Assembly: GCA_905221605.1 (NCBI GenBank)
Contig: CAJNDS010002082.1
Span: forward strand, 327,501 to 391,500
Direction: 5' to 3'
DNA from: Symbiodinium natans
Taxonomy: Eukaryota > Sar > Dinophyceae > Suessiales > Symbiodiniaceae
DNA: 64,000 nt
The stretch's first letter is position 1. Each line of letters opens with the position of its first letter. The translations under genes and the position numbers were made by a program. The notes beneath the pieces were generated by a model. It was not told the DNA's origin. It made no database searches and saw only the letters and a program-made list of their open reading frames with translations. Positions 53,020-64,000 of this stretch are shown one piece after another.

Positions 53020-56000
53020 TCATGACATGAACATATAATCTGTGAACGACAAACTTCTCGCCAACTGTCGCATGCCCCCCTCCCCCTCCCTGTCCCGAAA
53101 GTCTATACCGTGTCTATACCCGAACATGACCTCCAATGACATCCTTCCGTGAGGACGGCCCATCCCATCATGTTGACTCCCTGTTTTCTTGCCGACGCAT
53201 ATCAAGCGGCCATCCTGGTTGTCAAGCTGGGACGGAGCTGGGCATCGTGTGTGCACCTCGGGGAATTCCGCTCGTATCTGCTGTCCGTCAGCTCGGCGGC
53301 AAAGCTTGCAGAGGAGCTCGGGAGGCTTCTGCGAGCCTTGGAGGATTTGGCAGCCCTGGCAGGACTTCAGGTAGGGCCCCTCTGGGACCGTGCCCTCATT
53401 TGGCAGACCCTGGCAAGTGAGCTTCCCGTTGTCGTTGTCGATTTGTGCAGGAGATGGGCAGTCTTCTGGGCGAAAGGTCGATGGGACCTGCTTCCCTGCC
53501 GCTGTGGAGCAGTGGCTGCAGGCAAGGAGTCCGCTTTGGAGCTCGCAGCCTTTGCACGACTGCTGGTACCTGCCAGCCGGGATGTTCTCGTCGTTGGGCT
53601 TCGGCTCACACTGCAGCTGTCCGTGGATGTTGTTGACCTGCTGAATCCAACAAGTTGCCAAATCCAGAGAAGAGGCCATCGAGGGTGATCCGGGTAAGCG
53701 ACAGTGGGTGCACCGAAGTATCGAGTCCACCAACCGACAGCCCCGGCAGGAGCCCAGGTAGCTGCCTTCGGGCAAATTGTCTCCATTGGCTTCTGGCCGC
53801 TGCAGAAGCTGCGCTTGGACGCGGGCCTCGTAGGCCTTTCGATAGCTTTGGGCCTCCGACTCGGACTCGGTGAGGTTCGAGGTGTCTTGGAAGAGCCGCA
53901 GCAGCTGTGGGGGGTATTGTCCAGGGCAGTACCAGCTCCCAGGGGCGTCGCAAAGGCGGTTGCTGGGATCCGCTGCATAGGCCCGTGACTCTTCGGAGAC
54001 TTGGTGCACTTTCAGGATGCGCACGCGTCGATTGCGGCTGAAGTAGACCTCCTCGAAGAGCCTGGCATCCAGCTCAGTCCTTCCGCAGAGGCCGTACACC
54101 AGGGACTCCCGCATCATCTTGCTAGGGCGGCCATCTGGAAAGACGCCGTACTCGTCGCAATCATCCTCCGCGCAATGCCCGCTGTAGACGGAGTTGGCGA
54201 TGCGTGCCATGTGCTTTGATTTGCCTACATCATCCTTGCCACCACCCCCAGCCCAAACAAGGACGTAGTCCGCCAAGTGTCGGGCAATGGCGTGGGCCTC
54301 ATTCACAGGCGAGGAAAGGCACAAGCCCAACATGGCGATGTGCTCGTGGTTCCAAGTGTTACCATCAGCTAAAGTGGTACGATTTGCAATCCCAGCAATT
54401 TGATAGCCATAGTCCCACCAAGACATCACCCGAGCATCTTCTGGGGTGTTTTCCTTGAGCCAGTGGTAGGCTTCTCGATAGTCATCGATCAAAGCCCCAT
54501 TCCGGGCTTTGGTGACGATCTGAGGATGTGAGAGGGACCAGCGGGCCTTGTCCTCGCAGAACTGGGCGAAGTCTTCGACGTGGGGCCGAAGAAAATAAGC
54601 GAGACAGAAACCAGAGATGAGCCGCACAGCGCGAACCATGGGCCGGTTCCACACTTGGGAGATTTTGGCCCATGCTCCATGGCTGCCACTGCTGCCACTG
54701 CTGCCGCCATTCAGAATCGGTTGGGCCAAGAGTTGGTCGAAAGCCTGGCCCAGCGCGCAGCCCGTCAGCGCCGAGGCGGGCAGAGCCATCAAGATCACCT
54801 TCGTTTGCGACCCTTCCATATGTTAAAAGCTTCCAAAGCAATGAAGCAACGCTGCCCCTATAGACATGTCCAAGAAGTCCAACACACAAGAGCCCCGCGT
54901 CTTCTGTCGGCCACCCCCTCAGCCCAGAGCCCTCTATAAGCCTGAAAGCTTCAGCTGGCTCACCAGACGTCGCATGCGCAGCGAGAAGAAGAGGCTCACG
55001 GCGCCCAGCGCCAGCAAGAAGAGGGCCAAGTCCCGGCGTGGCCTCAGAAGAAGTGCTGGCACGCCCCAAGGTGCCAGGAAATACACCGTGCCCAGGTAGT
55101 TCAAGTAGGCGTCGGAGCTCCCGGGCTGGTGTTCAGCGACCGAATCCACCAGCGGGTTCCCTGTCTTGGTGTGTTTCACGAAGAGGGCGCGGACCCTCAC
55201 CGAGAAGGGCCCAATCAGGCCTGCAAAGCCCCCCCCCCCCCCCGCCAAAGCCACTAATAATGACGAAAACAGACTCTCGACCAATCTACAACTTGTCTAC
55301 AACCCATACAGGCACCCCGAAATGCCAGAGCCCAGAAATGCTGGCACTTGTTTGCCCCACCTGAGGGGATGAGGAGTGCCACAGCCAGAACAAGGACGGC
55401 CAGGAAACCAAGCTCGCGCAGAGCGCTGGGTTTGGTGAACTGCAACGCCTGCCACTGCTCCGAACACTATTGCTATCTGCGAAGCCTAAAACGAAGATGC
55501 TATACTCACGAGGAGCGACTCAAGTTGTAGTCTTGGAGAAGTCACACCGGCTTTGTGTGTTTCCAGAAGCTTGACTGAGTACAAACAGCCATAGGCAAAC
55601 TGTTGAACAGGTCGGGCACGCTTTGGGCACGTGGGCAGATAAACTGGCCAAACAAGTGCAGAGTCCTTCAGCTGCTCCCCGATTGATCTGGTGTCCATAT
55701 AGCTCCTTGACCCGGAGGCAGCCCTGGCCTTACGGATCTGGAGCACGATGAAGAGCACCAGTGGCCCCAGCTGCTCTGCTGAGCGCAACGGGGTCCAAGA
55801 TACCACCGGCACCTGACATACTACTTAATATTCTATGGCTGCTATGCTGCTATACGAGAGAGACACCAAACAATCCCAGGAAAAATTAGCGCCAGGGGCA
55901 GGATTGTGGTAAGTCGCCATATTAAGATGTGGGCATCTCAGCAACGGGGTACGTATCTAGCTTGATGAGTTGACAGCGCTGCTCGTGCCTGAATGGCCAA

Positions 56001-57707
56001 TGCGGTGCCCACAGTGAAGAAGAGGGTGTATGCCTCGCTCTATGGTGGCATTAACAAAGGAGAGATGCCATCTCTACCAGCTTGGGACCACCTGGGGCTT
56101 GCGCGGCATAGAGCTGACCTTCCGAGCCCAGCAACATCAAGAAGCCAGCGTGCAGGCCAACCATGTTCCTGAGAAGACCCACAGCAGACTTTGCCACGCA
56201 TTTGCGCACACACACACAAACACACACACACACACACACACACGCACGTAGCACAGCTTAAAAACGCGCTGATCCCCCCGACTAAACATCAAGGCCAGAG
56301 TCAGCACGAGGATGTAGCCTCCCCAAGATGCTGCCATGTACGCATAGGCCAGCCTCGGTGCGGCTTTAGACGTTGACATGCGATGCGGTTGCAGTAGTGA
56401 GTTTTCTATAGCTGTGTAACAGCCTCCGAGGCAGGAGCCCTGCAATTGCCGCAAGAGGCCATGATTGAGGGGACCGCAAGGCCCTGCACCAAAAGAAGAA
56501 GGTCGCGCACATGGCGGGCATCGCGACCGACTCGTTGTCAAAGCCTCGGGGCAACTTGGGACCATGACTTCACGGCTGCAGAGTCTGGTGGGGGACGAAA
56601 TCTTTGTACGGGTGAAACTTTCTCGATTTTAGCCATTGGTAGCTGCCTTTATTGAACTGAGACTCCTGAGACAACCAGACAGCAACACGAAGAAGAACCA
56701 CAAGCTTCCCTCTGCGCCGAAACAGCGAAACAGCGAGTTGCCAACCCTTGAGCCTCCACCAACGGAACGCGAGAGGTGGGCAGGGAGGATGGCCATGACC
56801 CAGCTGGCAACCACCGCCGCGGCCCCCAAACCGGAGCACTCCATGGCCAGGAGCCCCGCGAAGACGGCGGACGCAGCCCCGAACCTGTGCAGAGACCAGA
56901 GCAACAGGGAGAGAGAGACAGAGACAGAGAGAGTGAAAACAAAACAAGAAACAAAAAACATGGGGGAGGTGGGACTGTGATTGTCGCTGCGGAGGACAAA
57001 TCGGGCAGAGCCGTTTGCAGCGGTTCCCTCTCTCACTCTACAGCTATCGTGGACAGGCCGCCATGCTGGCATGTAGCAGCAAACGAAGTTCAGAGTCCAC
57101 GATGGATCCCATTGCTGCAAGAGCCGCCACAACGCCACGGCCGTGATCTGCATACCAGGATAGATGGTCCTGCTCCGCAGAAGCCATCGCAACTGCTAGC
57201 GTGCTGAGCCACCACAAGTGCGAAGATGTGTCACTGGAGCCACAGGCTTACGTAAGACAAGCATCGTTGCCACAGGACGGCCCAGTGGATACCAGGACTG
57301 GTGGTCGAACCAGGTGAAGAACCTTAGGAATCAGCAACGCCTGAACGGCGCCCAAAAGCACAAAGCAGAAGCTCCTTCATTTGGAGTACAACCAAAAGGA
57401 AAGGATCGTTTTACAGAAGAGCCGGGATGAGCTGAGCCACCTCTTCCATCCATGGTTTGCCAAGTATTCTGCGGCACGGAAGTTGAACCAGGGGTCAAAC
57501 TCATGAATCACTGGGCCATACTCCTTAGATGCATTTCTCCGTTGTCTATCAGGCCTTTCGGCCTGCTGCTTTGCTGTTCCGCTGCCGCAATTCACACTGA
57601 AGGGCCTGGATGGCATAGAGCCGGATTTCGTAGGCCCGGCGAGCTGCGTCGGCCAGCAGCAGTGCCACCGAGATCCAGCCCGCGCCACGGAAGAGCGGGC
57701 GTGGGTC
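53020..57707 (-). CDS. Oligosaccharyltransferase STT3 with CVNH-like tail
   Basis: Catalytic subunit of the ER-membrane enzyme that moves the lipid-linked glycan to Asn-X-Ser/Thr. Thirteen exons join in frame: 57707-57606, 57523-57441, 57322-57266, 57169-57062, 56884-56754, 56544-56439, 56353-56303, 56168-56123, 56039-55989, 55812-55729, 55448-55361, 55220-54964, 54798-53020 (2943 bases, about 980 residues). Family landmarks appear in order: HEFDPWFNFR and GGGFDNE acidic loops, ASWGGY, DSVAEHQPGS, SWWDYGYQ, DGNTWNHEH, and CDAPGSWYCPGQYPP near the usual C-terminus. Multiple membrane segments are visible in exons 4-12. Exon 13 continues with three Cys-rich repeats (53790-53195) of the form GxYxxSCxGC...LxCxxC...NxxGxLxC, resembling cyanovirin-N homology lectin domains. 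Introns are 82-280 bases, starting GC (6), GA (3) or GT (3). Exon 1 starts at an acceptor, so the initiator exon is missing. Confidence 0.9.
56203..56246 (+). repeat. (CA)n microsatellite in STT3 intron 7
   Basis: Interrupted (CA)n tract within the 134-base intron between exons 7 and 8. Its translation gives a Cys/Val run with no stop, which masks the exon ends. Confidence 0.9.
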
Positions 57708-58899
57708 CTCTCAAAAGCTCCAAGGCGCCAGGCGAATCAGTCCAACCCATTGGCCCATTTCAACTCCACAACATGGACCAGAAAACACGTTCTCAATTGC
57801 AGGGGCAAAGAGCCAGCATGGCAGTTGGTCAACTGCCGGATGCGGACTCCGGCATGGCAGTGACCAAGAGGCGCCGAGATAAGCGGAGCGCCCGACTTCT
57901 TTTTGCAGGGTTGAGCACGCACGTTAAGATGAGGTTTGCTCGATATACAAGCCCTTCTTGGTACCTTATACATGAGCTTTCTTCACAAGAACCTAGTAAA
58001 CCTATAGATCAGTTGCCCCAAATAGCCCGGCTGTGGAAGCTGCGCTGCAGAGCACATATTTTTTACTATACATCATTGGTGGATTCACTGAAAAACTGAG
58101 GGACCAGAATTGAACAGCTGCAAGGTTTGAGGCTGACCAAGTACTGCCGCACAGGTGGCTCCGCATAGTGCCTGAAGCCAGCGGGAGTTTCGAATATGCA
58201 TTCCACAGGAACGAAATTCTGCCGTTCTCTACAGGATGCGAGGTCCCGCCTCAGAAACCTCGACCAAGGTGAAGAGGACTCGGACGATGGCTTCAGCGAA
58301 GGTGGCGGGACCTCTCGCAACACAACGAGAGGCATCCATGGCCAAATCTGTCCCCCCTCATATGACCTTTTGCACGAAAACTGTGTTTTCCGCCTCTCGA
58401 ATCTTGCTGAAGGTCGCCATTGCTGCCTCCTTCGAGGAGCTGTGAGGTCAAGTTGCAGGGGTGGGAATACTTGCAGAGGTCCTTCAGGCGACTATCCTTG
58501 CTGCACTTGGCCACTAAGGAGGCGAACAGGGGAATCGACACCTGGAGCCAAGGAGCAACCCGAAAAAGGTGTAAACTTGTGCAAACAGAGGTTGAACCAG
58601 TCGGTCCATGGCGGTCATGTTAGGTGTCGAGCCTGGCCGCGCATGAGCGGATTGGGCAGGTCTGAAGTGCCTGTTTGGCATATCCGAGAGCGTTTCAAGG
58701 GTGTCCTGGGGGCGAGTCCAGAAGCTCTGCACTTGCCTGCAGCCTTGAAGGAGTTGGCACTCAATGAGTTGAACACCTGCCGGAACTGTCGGACTGCGCG
58801 GAGCTGAGAGGATGTTGCGAGATGCGACTCGGTGCTTCCCCGACCTGCGCCACCTCCTTGTTGGAGAGGCCCAGGCGTAGCATGCGGAGGCCTGGGCCA
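57708..58899. other. Upstream region of STT3, start exon not found
   Basis: Should hold the 5' exon(s) of the STT3 gene on the minus strand. A frame at 58335-58066 reads protein-like sequence (for example FVPVECIFETPAGFRHYAEP) but matches nothing known. No spliced-leader relic (CCATTTTGGCTCAAG) was found. Confidence 0.35.
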
Positions 58900-60841
58900 G
58901 AATCCTAAAAGCCAAAAGGGGTGCGCAACACCCCCAAATATCCCCAAGCATCTTGGCTGAGCCCAGCAAAGCGCCGGGCTTTGCATGAACTCCGCGTCTG
59001 TCAGAGCCCCTGTCTTGCTGCCGTCGAGCTCTGAAAGGGCCTGTCGGCATCCGCTCTTTTGCGAGTGTCGGACGCTGTCGGGTTTTGGGCTTCGCAAGGA
59101 CACACGGCAGCTTGCTTGCAGCTTGCTTGCAGCTTGCTTGCAACTGCTTTCGAAATCGTGCGCGGCCTGCCCAATTGTCGTGCCATTGGAGGCCAGCCGT
59201 GCCTCGCTTCTGCTTCATGGGCCAACAGGCTCTGTACCGTCGAAACACTCTTCTGGAACCTCCAGACACATAAGTTATGAGACACAACAAAGATGGCCAC
59301 CATGTCTTGCCTCGATCCTGAACATGATGGCGTTGAACTCTTCCGCAGACAAAGCAGAGTGGAAGTCCCGACTGCCACAACAAAGAAAAAGGCCCCAAGA
59401 GGTTGGAAGGAGGTGAGTGGTCACGTACTATAAGCTCGTCCATATCGAAGTATATGCAAATCGAAGTATCCCCAGGAGATGCTCTGAGCTTTCTTTCTGC
59501 TTTCTGTCTTCTCTTCTCTTGAGTGCCTGGTCGACAGGAACCTTACGACCATCGATCTGAAGTTCTGGTAGGACACCTTTCCGGATCCTGAGACTTTGAG
59601 AGCTCTCAGCACACGGGTATGCTCTCTCAAACAAGGAAAAGCTGAAAAGCTCTCGTATATTCATTAATAAGATCTCTCACGTTCTCCGGCCTGCATGGTC
59701 CAAGTGCTGCAGGAGCTGGCGCACTTCAGCTTCTTGAAGCACCTGCGGAGAATTTCCAGTGCGCAGAAGGCTCCGCGAGAATGTTTGGACTAAGGCTTCA
59801 GCTTGCAAGTGGCGGATCTCCTCCTGGCTCGGCCACGCGCAGCTTAGCTGCAATCGGTGCCGACGGACTGAGAGAGATCTTGGGCCTGCATTCGCTGGGT
59901 CGGCACTGTCCAGTCCTGATAGGGCAGATGCCAACAGGCTGTCACGCAGTGCGACCCGGGTGCCTCCATAATCTTTCTGCAGTCTCTCTGCAAGGCATCA
60001 AGTGCAACACAGGTGACAAAAGCCACCACTTTTGCGTTGGGAGGGAGGGACCATCCGGAAAACTGGGAAAAACAGCAAATCAAAGGTTGCATCAGGCTTT
60101 GGGGCCACTTTTGGCCAACTCTGGCTCACGGCTCACCGGGCTCACCGTTTCGGGCTCTTTCACGGCCCGAGCCTCCTCGGCGCATTGAAGTCACCCTTCT
60201 AAGCTCAAAAGGGCAAATAAGATCAGGAAGGAAATGGCGGGAGTCGTACATACGCGCCTTTATCATTCGCATGGCTTCCCATTTGGCGGCCACGTCGCCA
60301 ACCTCTGAAGGTAGGCGGTAATCTGAAGAGACCTGTGCTCCTTTCATCCGCACTCGGCCTCTTCTTTCGGCACAGGTGGTGTCCACGCCTCGAGGAGGCG
60401 TGGAGAAACTTCCACACGTAAAGAAACCTCGCAAAAGCCTGGTTACAATCCTTTGAGCTGCCGGCATAGCTCGGAGGAGAGCCGAACAATGGTGTGACAG
60501 AGCGAAGCAATGATGTACCTGCACACTTCACGACGCTAACCTCCCGATGTGGATGTGGATGTGGAGCTCCGGTAGCACCATACGTCAGCGAGAACCGGGC
60601 AATGCCGCCGATCAATTTCAACGCCTAAGCTGGGTGGGCCCTCGCTGTCTCTCTACTGGCTGTCGAATGGCTGCGCACGCAGCCAGCGTGCCATTCTTGC
60701 AAGATCAATGCGACCCACTCCAGTAGAATCCCACTTGCCATCGTGCGCACTTGGGCTCCGGCCACTGGCAAGGGGATTTTCGTGACAAGCTGGAGACCAA
60801 ACCTGTCTAGCAAAAAGGGCAGGTACGAGTAGAAGAGTCAC
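58900..60841 (-). CDS. EF-hand-like exons of an unidentified gene
   Basis: Several minus-strand frames carry EF-hand-like words: ELDGSKTGALTDAEF at about 59028-58987, a canonical 12-residue loop (D27, S29, T31, G32, L34, E38 of its frame); SALSAEEFNAIM near 59340; KVSGSGKVSYQNF near 59590; and WDSTGVGRIDLARM near 60740. The last three are degenerate. Together they suggest a calcium-binding protein spread over small exons, but the exons could not be joined and may belong to more than one gene. The opposite-strand frames here are longer but featureless. Confidence 0.35.
60382..60404. repeat. Hairpin TCCACGCCTC-GAG-GAGGCGTGGA
   Basis: Perfect 10-bp stem with a 3-nt loop. The arm order is CCTC...GAGG, the reverse of the GAGG...CCTC family. 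Confidence 0.9.
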
Positions 60842-62260
60842 TGGCCGCCCCTTGCAAGCTCAGTTGCGCACAGCAGCCTGGGCAGCCAAGACCTTCTGGC
60901 CGTCTTTTAAGCTTGCTTTGCCACCCAGCTCTTTGAAAGCAACTCTTCTTCACGCTCTCTCCCTCTGTGGGATATGCCAACTGCACAAACGTGCAAATCT
61001 GAACTGAACAATATATTGATATGCGCTTCTGTTCATGTCGCTCTCTCCCTCTAAAAAGATATATTTCTATGTGTGATATACATACATATATCTATTTTAT
61101 TCGCCTCGGCTTCCTGCCGAGAAGCGTCTGGAACAAGCAGACCCGGATCGGGCCTCCTTCCCCCTGACCAAGCCTTCCCGCGGCTCCTACAGAGGGAGTG
61201 CCTCAAAAGGCACGAAAAGCCCCCACCCCCCCCACACTCCCGGACCTGGACCCTTCCTCCCTTTTTTTTGCAGAAACCCTCTTTCCTCCTTTCCTGTCCT
61301 GGGGCCAGCCCGGCTGCCGAGGCGGCGCGCGCAAGCGTTTAATTGCAATTACTCACGCACAATACATACAGAAGGCAGTTATACTACAAACAGAGAGAAA
61401 TGCACACTTGTCTACACGTATACAAACTTGATGCGGGCGCTAAAACCACACCAGGGCAGGGGCTCGTGGTTCTCGTTGCCCGGCAGCGAGGGCCTCAGCT
61501 CTTTAAGCGAGCGGGGATGCGCACTCTTTCATATCAAGACACCCTACTTTCAGAGCTCCTTCAACTTGAACAAAAACACAGAAAAGGTCATTCCGGGTAC
61601 GGTCTAGGCTTTAGACTCTACTGGGCTTTGAGGGTCTTGAATTTTTTCCACCATTCCACACTTCTCTTCAACCGTGGGTGTTCAGACTGCTCGAAGCTTG
61701 TGGTGTCGAATGAGCTCAGCGTGCTTGATGCTCCAGTGGATCCACTCATGTCGGGGCGCGAAGATGTGCGGTCTTCGGAAGATGCTTATTCCCTGATGCT
61801 TTATTCCCCGACGCACCTCTCCTTTAACCGTACACCCTCAACCAAATCAACCCTCAACCCAAGCCCGCATGTTGTCGTACGAACTCAACCCCAAGAACAG
61901 AAAGGGGGGGGAGGTCGGGGAGGTCACAACAAAAAAGCAACAAACGTCGCTTCCAGAATCCCGTGAAGCCCTGAGAGGCGCTGGCCAGCCCGCCAGAAAG
62001 CCAGCCCAGAGTTCCTCCCAAAAGCGCTGAGGGAAGTGTGGCGAATTTCGAAACTCCCGACGATTTCAAAGACAAGAGTCTCAGTTCAAGGAGGAAAGGA
62101 TGCTCAAAGAGTCTCTTGCCTCCGGCAAGTTGAAGAAGCCCTGAAACCATCCGCGGAGGCCAGCCACGTCGAGCTCCATCAGGAACCTGAATGCCAAAGC
62201 CCTGTTTGTAGGAGCCCTGTCGGAGCAATCTCTACGACTCTATACGAGTACATCATGCCA
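60842..62260. other. No confident gene
   Basis: No domain was recognised. It contains a GC-rich phrase (61303-61341) shared with 32194-32228. A minus-strand frame at about 62228-61860 (LLQLAGGKRLFEHPFLLELRLL) may be an exon of the neighbouring unidentified gene. Confidence 0.3.
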
Positions 62261-62999
62261 GCTGAGATGCAGCACACGGGCACTAGACAAATTCAAATTC
62301 TTTCACTTCAGCCCAGCTGCTCGCCGCCGAAGACCGCAAACTCTCTTTGAGCCTGGTTCTGCTGGCCTCAGCGGCATGGAAAGGAGCCTCATTGAGATTC
62401 TTTGAGCATCTATTTGAGTCCTTGAGGCTCGGGCTCCAAATGGCCTCATAGGCCGCGGCAGCCACAGCATCCGGCCTCTGCGTCACTTAGGCCACGCGTA
62501 CGTAAACATACGGCTCGACACACCACGGCCCTGGAACTGAATCGTCTCTGGGTGCCCGTCTGGGAGCCTTTGTCGAGCTCTCCCGCAATTGCAGCTGCCA
62601 CATCCTAGGAATATGCACAGCCAGGCCTGAAGAAAAGAGTCTCCTTGTCAATACACCGAATATTAAGCTCAGCTCCTTTGATGCAGACATCATCCGGCAG
62701 AGCTGGTAGCCTCCAGGCTGCACGCATTAGAGGATTTGCTCACGGCAGTTTCTTGAGCAAAATGCTGACATCCTCTGTGGGGGGGGGGGGGGGGGGGGCG
62801 CCTCTTTTTGCTTGCGCGATGCAGTCAACTCACAGTCCAAAAGCTTTAAAAGAAAGTCAGTTTGCCCCCAACAGCCTTCCCACACTCTCAAAGAGGGTCC
62901 TTTTCCCAAGGGGCGGAGAGCCGGCGGAGAGGCGGAGTTGTGCGGTGCGACCGTAGGGCCGAAGGGAGTTGTGAACTCAAATTGAGCCAGATTTGGGCT
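62261..62999. other. Spacer with poly-G
   Basis: A run of about 20 G at 62779-62798. Minus-strand frames at 62486-62283 and 62723-62487 have no recognised motif. Confidence 0.35.
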
Positions 63000-63054
63000 C
63001 CTTATGGGACAAAGGGAATCGTGTGCAGCCTCTGCTGCCCAAGGGTGTCGTCTC

Positions 63055-64000
63055 CTAGGTGTAGATGTGCCAGCGGATGATCCACTCCACCATGGTGCAG
63101 GGGAACATGATGATGCTGTAGGGGAAGTCTAAGGCAAATCCGTTGGTGATCTGGTAGTAGAAGCCAGCCTTTTCTGGACCAACACGCATCCCAAAAACAC
63201 AAAACACCAAGGCCTCCGTAGCATGAAAAAATGCAGTACCGACAGCGACATTGATTATTACAAGAGGCAGCAATCATGATCACATGTGCATGGATATGCG
63301 CAGCTTGGCTGCTGCGGCAAGGGGGAAGCCGACGATCTCGTCAATGTAGGACCTCCAAGGATCTGTGCGAATCCCCTTGCGCCTCCTTCCAAGAATCCTT
63401 GGGAATCCTTGGGGCGCCGACTCCTCAGGGTTGAAATCCTTCGGAATGTTCATGCACTCGGGGAGGTAGGGACCTTTGGGACTCATCAGAGAAAATTCAG
63501 AGAACCTCCCCCACTCCCTGCGAGTCAACTGCAACTGAGCCGGCAGCTCACGTACGGCATCACTCCATACATGAACCTGCAGTTCCAACAGCCAAAGGTC
63601 AGCTTAACCATATACTCGGCATGGCAAGGCTGCCTTGCGAAAAGAAAGAGATTCTTGCGTAGGCTTAAGTGAGAAGCTTCCACATCGTCTTCTTCAACCC
63701 AGCGGCGCTTCTCCGAACAACCGGCCGCCGCGCAAGCCGGAGTAGAATGCGCTGATGACGGCCTTCCAGCTGTTCTCACCAAGTTTGGCTCACTGACTGC
63801 CAACAGAAGACTGCTAATTAGCCAAGATCTGGCTTACTGGTGCGTCCGTATACGTCATGAATCGACTGCACATGCCAGAGCGCGCAATTCAATGGGGGGG
63901 GGGGGGGGGGGGCTGCAGCGACGTTGGATTCGCAGGCGCCTGGATGTAGGAGGCAATGACCACAGCTATGACTTTGATGGTGGTTCCAATGATAGGGGCC
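63055..64000 (-). CDS. Unidentified membrane-protein exons, incomplete
   Basis: Protein-like minus-strand frames, in order: at 64000-63940 a hydrophobic stretch (PIIGTTIKVIAVVIASYIQ) running off the window edge; near 63720-63590 a charged then hydrophobic stretch (SLRKNLFLFARQPCH); at 63560-63320 a soluble segment (GPYLPECMNIPKDFNPEESA); and at 63273-63058 a membrane-like segment (EALVFCVFGMRVG, FALDFPYSIIMFPCTMVEW). Hydrophobic spans alternate with soluble loops, which suggests a multi-pass membrane protein. The family is not recognised. A G19 run at 63894-63912 lies in a presumed intron. It may continue into the EF-hand exons downstream, which is only a guess. Confidence 0.35.

Noticed and set aside
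53149-53988. Plus-strand open frames of 94-179 codons opposite the STT3 last exon
   Set aside because: They are antisense shadows of a strong minus-strand coding exon and have no family motif.
1-64000. tRNA, rRNA or other structured RNA genes
   Set aside because: No convincing cloverleaf, rRNA core or snRNA sequence was spotted by eye; tRNAscan-SE or Infernal would be needed to exclude them.

Overview
This window looks like nuclear DNA of a dinoflagellate (Symbiodiniaceae or Polarella-like). The evidence is: Arabidopsis-type TTTAGGG telomere words in interstitial blocks; introns that begin with GC or GA as often as GT and end in AG, usually followed by G; several pentatricopeptide-repeat (PPR) genes; low gene density; and heavy loads of mini- and microsatellites, palindromes and segmental duplications. 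No bacterial operons, rRNA, tRNA, CRISPR array or recognisable virus was seen. Almost every gene that can be supported lies on the minus strand.

Layout. 0-19 kb is repeat-dominated: a CT microsatellite, a composite telomere-like block (1.2-1.75 kb), a small zinc-finger ORF (2.16-2.70 kb), three near-perfect palindromes (3.5-3.9 kb), a three-exon Q/G/H-rich coiled-coil gene (4.35-5.46 kb), two arrays of an 81-bp hairpin-bearing minisatellite (6.34-8.55 and 9.72-10.46 kb), two exons of a dual-specificity-phosphatase-like gene (12.4-12.9 kb), tandem repeats, an acidic repeat ORF with a signal-peptide-like start, and a family of 3-nt-loop hairpins with covarying stems. 19.6-30.8 kb is a tandem segmental duplication: about 1.9 kb recurs almost unchanged 6.37 kb away, a third diverged copy lies between, and only an unidentified gene family can be guessed there. 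30.8-35 kb is largely without recognisable genes.

35-42 kb carries a minus-strand cluster of PPR coding exons, a family used in organellar RNA processing and editing. 43.0-43.4 kb is an interstitial telomeric array framed by 45-bp inverted repeats. 46.7-51.5 kb holds a small unknown gene, a PARP-type ADP-ribosyltransferase with an intact H-Y-E set, and a guanylate-binding/dynamin-like GTPase, all on the minus strand.

53.0-57.7 kb is the clearest gene. Thirteen minus-strand exons can be joined by eye into a continuous STT3 oligosaccharyltransferase catalytic subunit of about 980 residues, lacking only its extreme N-terminus. Its twelve introns start with GC (6), GA (3) or GT (3). The C-terminus continues into three repeats that resemble cyanovirin-N homology lectin domains, an unexpected pairing. 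58.9-64 kb shows scattered minus-strand EF-hand-like and membrane-protein exons of one or more unidentified genes.

All gene models are readings by eye from the genomic sequence, without transcripts or database searches. Where exon sums stay in frame and family motifs line up (STT3, coiled-coil gene, GTPase, PPR exon pair) they are fairly secure. Elsewhere they are tentative.
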